Assembly (NCBI GenBank): GCA_029379215.1
Contig: JAQYWO010000045.1
Span: 1 to 40,238, forward strand
Direction of reading: 5' to 3'
DNA from: Rhizonema sp. PD37
Lineage (GTDB): Bacteria > Cyanobacteriota > Cyanobacteriia > Cyanobacteriales > Nostocaceae
DNA length: 40,238 nt
Numbering within the stretch: position 1 is the stretch's first letter; the number at the start of each line of letters is the position of its first letter. The notes beneath the pieces were generated by a model. That model worked only from the letters and a program-made list of their open reading frames with translations, had not been told where the DNA came from and did not search any database. Made by a program: the position numbers and the translations under genes. This document shows positions 36,453 to 40,238 of this stretch, piece by piece.

Positions 36453-36803
36453 ATGCATTACAGAGACGCATTTAACCAGACGTTAGAAAAGTTTAAAATT
36501 AGCGCTAAATCACTCTCACTTAGTAGTGGGGTGCAAGAGCGTCAAATCAGCCATTTTAGAAATGGTAAGGATTTGATGGCAGAAACTCTTTTCGCTCTGG
36601 TTGCTGCGCTCCCTAACGAGGCGCAAATGTATTATTTTTCGTGCGTTGGTGGGGAATCAGCACTACAAACAGTTGATTTGCGATCGCTTGTCAAGTCCAT
36701 GCCCATCACACGTAAATATGAAGTTCTGAGTATAATTGCTGCTTCTTTAATGGAAAGTCCTGAAAACACCGACCAAAGCAAATTCATGCCAGCAGCATTG
36801 TAA
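36453..36803 (+). CDS. XRE-family helix-turn-helix regulator
   Basis: A 116-residue protein from ATG 36453; an in-frame TTG at 36432 would add seven residues inside the operator-like dyad. Residues about 10-60 form a Cro/C1-type HTH (ISAKSLSLSSGVQERQISHF, then RNGKDLMAETLFALVAALP). The C-terminal part is helical (SLVKSMPITRKYEVLSII), probably for dimerisation. It is divergent from the initiator-like operon, a common place for the copy-number or lysogeny-type repressor of a mobile element. Targets are not shown by the sequence beyond the nearby dyad. Confidence 0.75.
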   Translation: MHYRDAFNQTLEKFKISAKSLSLSSGVQERQISHFRNGKDLMAETLFALVAALPNEAQMYYFSCVGGESALQTVDLRSLVKSMPITRKYEVLSIIAASLMESPENTDQSKFMPAAL

Positions 36804-37179
36804 ATTTACCATTTTCCGCATTACCATACCCTATTAGAAGCGATTTCTAACTGTTCAAAGATAGAAGAGCGTACTATGATACCTCTTCAAGCTGTTCAGC
36901 AGCCCCCAACTAAAATGCACCCCTGCAAGCTAAAAAAAGCAAATTTCTGATCCGAACTATATTGAAGTCTGGGGTCAAGCGAACAATTATTTTCTACTCT
37001 AATTTATCTTTCTAGAAGTGTTCCTCTGTGTTTCCACGTGCTTTTCATGCATTTAGTATGAATATAAACTGTGCGTTCTCTCCTGCATTTGATATCTCCT
37101 CAAATTTCCTAAAATCTATACTTGGTAAGGATTACAGCTTTTTTCGGCTATTTTTCATCTTCCGTTTTCTTTGTCTAGG

Positions 37180-37197
37180 ATAGTTCAAATGAACTAT
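37180..37197. promoter_or_regulatory. Perfect palindrome, possible operator
   Basis: ATAGTTCA-AA-TGAACTAT has perfect 8-bp arms with a 2-base spacer, the form of a compact dimer-binding site. It lies between the XRE gene and the membrane-protein gene. No regulator is assigned; chance is possible. Confidence 0.35.
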
Positions 37198-37229
37198 CGG
37201 ACTGCTATTTGATTTTTGAACAGGTACAT

Positions 37230-37263
37230 GGGGTTGGAGCGTTACTGGTAATGCTCCAACCCC
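37230..37263. other. Stable GC-rich stem-loop
   Basis: GGGGTTGGAGC (37230-37240) pairs perfectly with GCTCCAACCCC (37253-37263). The loop can extend the stem by five more pairs, one of them G-T. It is not followed by a T-run, so it is not a standard terminator. It may be an mRNA stabiliser or repeat-derived hairpin. Confidence 0.5.
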
Positions 37264-37392
37264 TTAATAATGCTGCGTTACAGACTTCGTCAAGAATGCG
37301 CCTTACAACACAATACCTTGTTTAAAAATTAAACCGGATTCTGATACTAAGTTGCAATTTTAATTTGAGAAAAGCCTGAAACACCTATTCAG

Positions 37393-37552
37393 TCGTCAAT
37401 AAGACGAAATCTCAGATCACCTTGAAGTAAACGGACAGTATAAAAGCTATTTTTTATACTAACGAACAGCTACAAACCCCCCTAACGGGGATATGAGTCA
37501 TGAAAACCCGGCACTCGCTACACGCTGGGAGTACACCATAGGGATTTACACA
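37393..37552 (+). ncRNA. Possible structured RNA leader (four consecutive hairpins)
   Basis: Four perfect or near-perfect hairpins follow one another on the + strand just before ATG 37553: TCGTC/GACGA (37393-37407), AGTATAAAA/TTTTATACT (37437-37460), CCCC-TAAC-GGGG (37479-37490) and CCCGGC/GCTGGG (37507-37529, one G-T pair). The linkers are A-rich and unpaired. This could be a cis-regulatory leader or an independent small RNA. I cannot match it to a named riboswitch or RNA family. If ATG 37493 were used instead, the last hairpin would be coding. Confidence 0.35.
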
Positions 37553-38209
37553 ATGAACGCTCAAGATTTCTTAACACTGCTATTTAACGCGATCGCAGTC
37601 TCGTTCATCTTCATCATCACATTTGACTTCATCACATTCGTATCCATTGCTATACAGCACCAAAAACCAAAAGCCGTCAGCCTAAGTCAGTTCTCAATCT
37701 TTGAAATCCTGCCAACTAAAGAACCACTTTGTCCGATTGACATGGAACTAATACCCGATCCGTGGATGCTGTCAACTGTGGAGCATCGCCAAAACAAACC
37801 AAAACACACCAAGGTTAAACCTCAACTGCTACTGGCTTCTTCAACTGTTGAACTAGAACAATCCACTCCTGTCATTGCTACACTCGAATGGCTCACCGAA
37901 ACCATCAGCCCCGTAAAAGATGAAAACGAGCAGCCACCGAACGTGATTGAAATGGCTCATTCCAAAAGTGCCTCCTTACCCATCCCAGAAACTACCGCAC
38001 TTGCTAATAACTCGCTTCGCTTAATTGACATTGAGAAGCTACAACTCCGCCCAGCACGCAAGATAGCCAAGGAACTAAACATTGCTCAGAAAGTACGTGG
38101 CAAAGATGCACCTGTATCTTGGTTGCGATCGCAAATCAAGGAAAGATTGAAAGAACAACCAACTCAAACTGCCAAGGTGATTTCATCGGTGTTACAAAAA
38201 GCAGGTTAA
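37553..38209 (+). CDS. Small membrane-anchored protein with SAP-like C terminus
   Basis: A 218-residue protein from ATG 37553. Residues about 5-33 form one strong transmembrane segment (FLTLLFNAIAVSFIFIITF). A Pro/Thr/Lys-rich, probably disordered middle follows, then a C-terminal helical module (LRPARKIAKELNIAQKVRGK, then SWLRSQIKERL) that resembles SAP/HeH-type DNA-binding helices seen in cyanobacterial accessory proteins. I know no function. ATG 37493 would add 20 residues, but they overlap the hairpin region and look non-family; AGGGA upstream of 37553 is a fair Shine-Dalgarno. It may tether DNA to the membrane, but that is speculation. Confidence 0.6.
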   Translation: MNAQDFLTLLFNAIAVSFIFIITFDFITFVSIAIQHQKPKAVSLSQFSIFEILPTKEPLCPIDMELIPDPWMLSTVEHRQNKPKHTKVKPQLLLASSTVELEQSTPVIATLEWLTETISPVKDENEQPPNVIEMAHSKSASLPIPETTALANNSLRLIDIEKLQLRPARKIAKELNIAQKVRGKDAPVSWLRSQIKERLKEQPTQTAKVISSVLQKAG

Positions 38210-38501
38210 GAAGAAGGAATAGAAGTACGTTTAAAGTCAATACAATTTGAATAAGCAGTTCTTGAGCAGGGGAGATAAAGAGTTGATGAAAAGCTGTTTT
38301 TCTCCCCTGCAACTCTACAAAGAACTGCTCTTTGAACTGACGAAATAAACGAATAAATTCGCTTTGACGAACGGTATGTTTCAATACTGTCGAATTTATT
38401 CAGCTTAGCTATTGCTATAAATTGAAAATTCAAATTGCAGTGGAGAAGGTTAGAACAGCTAACGCTGTGTTTTTGATTAAAAACATAGTGGAAAAGCCGA
38501 A
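38210..38501. other. Intergenic region with nested inverted repeat
   Basis: No gene. The main content is the nested inverted repeat at 38254-38329. The sequence just before the helicase ATG 38502 (AAAACATAGTGGAAAAGCC) has no strong Shine-Dalgarno. Confidence 0.55.
38254..38329. repeat. Nested inverted repeat (hairpin or mini-MITE)
   Basis: Outer arms AGCAGTTCTT (38254-38263) and AAGAACTGCT (38320-38329) enclose inner arms GCAGGGGAGA (38266-38275) and TCTCCCCTGC (38301-38310), all perfect. Weaker similarity continues outward to about 38236-38340. It could be a bidirectional hairpin or a miniature element; no target duplication was found. Confidence 0.65.
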
Positions 38502-39806
38502 ATGATTCAAACCTTACAAACTGCTTCGTTTACTCTCACAACTCAACAAACTAAAGCTCTCGAGTTGATGAGCGAATTTCTGAGAAGCACTAAAAACCTT
38601 TTTCTTTTGCTTGGATACGCTGGAACTGGAAAATCAACTATCATTTTTCAATTAATCAAAATACTTATTGGTGAAGGAAAGAGAATTGCCCTGACTGCAC
38701 CAACCAACAAAGCAGTTAGAGTGTTGCAACGTATGGCATCAAAAAATAATATCTACGGAGTAGATTTCTTCACAATTCATCAATTTTTGGGACTAGGATT
38801 GGTAAGAAGGGGAGGCGATAAAGTTTTAGAACAAACTGCGCCTTCCATGCTCAGTTTATTTGACCTCGTTTTCCTTGATGAATGCAGTATGGTCAATAAA
38901 GAGCTTTGGTATTGGATTACTGAAAGCATCAGTCGGTCATTAATCATAAATAAGCAACTAATTCTTATGGGCGATCCAGCCCAGTTGCCTCCAGTCAACG
39001 AAGTTAAATCGCTTTCCTTCAGTGTACCCAATAAAGCGATTTTAACTCAAGTTGTTCGTCAAGGAACTGATAGTCCATTACTAGAATTTGTCACAGCTTG
39101 TAGAAAATCGGTGAAAAGCCGAAAAGCTTTCAAACCTATTTCAAGGTATTTGCCTGATAAGACTAATGGAGCATTCATGGTAAAAGAGAGTACCTTGTTG
39201 AGATATGCGTTCAAAAAAGTGTTGAAAAATTTTGCTCAAAACCCTGACTGCTTTCGGATTTTGTGCTGGACTAACAAGAAAGTGGATTACTACAATGCAA
39301 AGATACGAGCAAAAATCTATGGAGAAAACGCCCCCAGATTTATTGTAGGTGAAAGTCTAATCACAAGAAATCCAGTTACGGCTCCTGATGGAAAAACTAT
39401 CATTCTACCAACTTCAACAGAAGTTGAAATATTAGACTTTTGCGAAGACAAATATGCTGGTTACAAAGCTTGGCAATTGAAAATAGCGACGGATGAAGGA
39501 ACAATTCGTCAAATATACATCTTACATGAAGATGATACCAAAAAGTATAAGAAAGATAATGCCAGGTTGTTGCGGAATGCCAAGAAGAATCCTTCACTAT
39601 GGAAAGCCTACTATAACCATCTTGAAGTATTTGCTGATATCCGCAATTGTTATGCGCTTACCGTGCATAATAGTCAAGGCAGCACTTTTGATGAAGTGGG
39701 AATAGATGGACTTGACTTGAATAAAAACAAAAAAGTGAGAGAGTGCAATCAATTGTGGTATGTTGCTTCTTCTCGCGCACGCAGTCGAGTTTTCGTTGTT
39801 CATTAA
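38502..39806 (+). CDS. SF1 DNA helicase, Dda/RecD-like
   Basis: A 434-residue superfamily 1B-type helicase, compact like T4 Dda. Motif I GYAGTGKST (38-46), motif Ia TAPTNKAV, motif II VFLDECS, motif III LILMGDPAQLPPV, motif V ALTVHNSQGSTFD and motif VI WYVASSRARSRVFV are all present, so it should be an active ATP-dependent 5'-3' DNA translocase. There is no RecB/RecC partner nearby, and the length is far below RecD. Setting with an initiator-like protein and a phage-type regulator suggests it serves replication or recombination of the accessory element. Cellular DNA repair is the alternative. Confidence 0.88.
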   Translation: MIQTLQTASFTLTTQQTKALELMSEFLRSTKNLFLLLGYAGTGKSTIIFQLIKILIGEGKRIALTAPTNKAVRVLQRMASKNNIYGVDFFTIHQFLGLGLVRRGGDKVLEQTAPSMLSLFDLVFLDECSMVNKELWYWITESISRSLIINKQLILMGDPAQLPPVNEVKSLSFSVPNKAILTQVVRQGTDSPLLEFVTACRKSVKSRKAFKPISRYLPDKTNGAFMVKESTLLRYAFKKVLKNFAQNPDCFRILCWTNKKVDYYNAKIRAKIYGENAPRFIVGESLITRNPVTAPDGKTIILPTSTEVEILDFCEDKYAGYKAWQLKIATDEGTIRQIYILHEDDTKKYKKDNARLLRNAKKNPSLWKAYYNHLEVFADIRNCYALTVHNSQGSTFDEVGIDGLDLNKNKKVRECNQLWYVASSRARSRVFVVH

Positions 39807-39962
39807 CACCAATTAATTGAGATTTTGATGTGGCGATCGCTCCCGCTTCAACCTTGCCATAATTGGCGAGTGGGCATAGGACAAACGCTCCCGTGCGATG
39901 CCTGCGGCCACGGCGCACATCCGTATCGCCATTTCTTTTTTTTGCAAGCTGCTTACGCAGCA

Positions 39963-39985
39963 TTATGTCAGCTATTCTGACATAA
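39963..39985. promoter_or_regulatory. Perfect 9-bp hairpin/dyad just before the last ORF
   Basis: TTATGTCAG (39963-39971) and CTGACATAA (39977-39985) are perfect arms with a 5-base gap, ending four bases before ATG 39990. It could be an operator or a translational hairpin. The following run is A on the + strand, so it is not a rightward terminator. Confidence 0.45.
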
Positions 39986-39989
39986 AAAA

Positions 39990-40202
39990 ATGCCTACAAC
40001 ATTAAAAAAGCAACGTTCAAAGACCTCGAAACAAGTTGAAACACCAATTAAGCCACAGACTGAAACTAATGAGCAACCGTTAAAAGAAAAACTCTCGGTA
40101 CAAATAATTTGCCGTCAAAATGACCTTAGTACAAATCTGTCTTTGGTCAGTCACGCCGTTCCGCAACGCCCAACACATCCAATAGACTCGTCCGGAATAT
40201 GA
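39990..40202 (+). CDS. Short hypothetical ORF
   Basis: A 70-codon frame from ATG 39990: Lys/Thr/Gln-rich N terminus (MPTTLKKQRSKTSKQVETPI), a more ordered segment (KLSVQIICRQNDL) and an end VPQRPTHPIDSSGI. I recognise no family. It has a dyad upstream but no clear Shine-Dalgarno. The composition looks like a real small protein or the head of a longer accessory protein interrupted by the stop at 40200-40202. A further ATG at 40218 opens a frame (MVESKID) that runs off the window. Confidence 0.4.
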   Translation: MPTTLKKQRSKTSKQVETPIKPQTETNEQPLKEKLSVQIICRQNDLSTNLSLVSHAVPQRPTHPIDSSGI

Positions 40203-40238
40203 TTTGGGTACAAAAAAATGGTAGAAAGTAAAATTGAC

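Larger units (their letters stand above)
36804..37385. other. Intergenic region with two palindromic structures
   Basis: No coding region is visible. It contains an 8+8 palindrome at 37180-37197 and a long stem-loop at 37230-37263; the rest is unremarkable AT-rich sequence. The region from 37393 is described separately as a possible structured leader. Confidence 0.5.

Noticed and set aside
39963..39990. Rho-independent terminator after the helicase
   Set aside because: The hairpin is followed by A, not T, on the + strand, and on the minus strand the T-run precedes the hairpin.
1..40238. tRNA or rRNA genes
   Set aside because: No cloverleaf with a conserved T-loop (GGTTCGAATCC-like) and no rRNA core sequence was recognised by eye on either strand.

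Overview
The window comes from a cyanobacterium, most likely a filamentous Nostocales-type one. It is moderately AT-rich, GCGATCGC (HIP1) palindromes recur through genes on both strands, small inverted-repeat elements (MITE-like) are scattered between genes, and the coding content is a fatty-acid-primed PKS/NRPS pathway of cyanobacterial style.

Left part (1-1309): no convincing gene. It holds two hairpins with T-tracts, a 137-bp element with perfect 16-bp terminal inverted repeats, and decayed-looking sequence.

Centre (1310-31664, all + strand): a lipopeptide pathway with very tight spacing up to 29332. In order: a FAAL-acyl-CoA dehydrogenase-ACP loading protein; an unreported-looking 28-codon coupled small ORF; a 4634-residue PKS/NRPS (KS-AT-ACP-aminotransferase-C-methyltransferase-C-A-PCP-C-A-[N-methyltransferase]-PCP); an NRPS with TubC-type docking domain (C-A-PCP-C-A-PCP-TE); a NodU/CmcH-type carbamoyltransferase; an NPPF-motif methyltransferase; and, after a MITE, a McyH-like ABC exporter. 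The collinear reading is: activate and desaturate a fatty acid, extend once with malonyl-CoA, transaminate (and perhaps C-methylate) to a beta-amino fatty acid, add four amino acids (A2 reads as Phe-like and N-methylated, A4 as Ala-like, A1 and A3 unassigned), release by TE, then carbamoylate, methylate and export. I do not recognise it as a specific named product.

Junction (31662-32324): a secreted-protein pseudogene on the minus strand, broken by a frameshift, one small element, a second element nested inside the first, and a third element that removes its 3' end and supplies the stop codon of the exporter gene.

Right part (32500-40238): plasmid-, phage- or integrative-element-like accessory DNA. 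A minus-strand block encodes a small protein enlarged in frame by a MITE, a winged-helix replication-initiator-like protein whose gene contains 20-bp and 18-bp direct repeats beside an AT-rich patch (the layout of a lambda O-type internal origin), a cysteine-containing hypothetical protein, a compact C5-cytosine DNA methyltransferase, and an overlapping zinc-ribbon protein with duplicated domains. The plus strand carries an XRE-type regulator behind an operator-like dyad, a possible structured RNA leader before a small membrane protein, a Dda-like helicase, and a short ORF at the edge.
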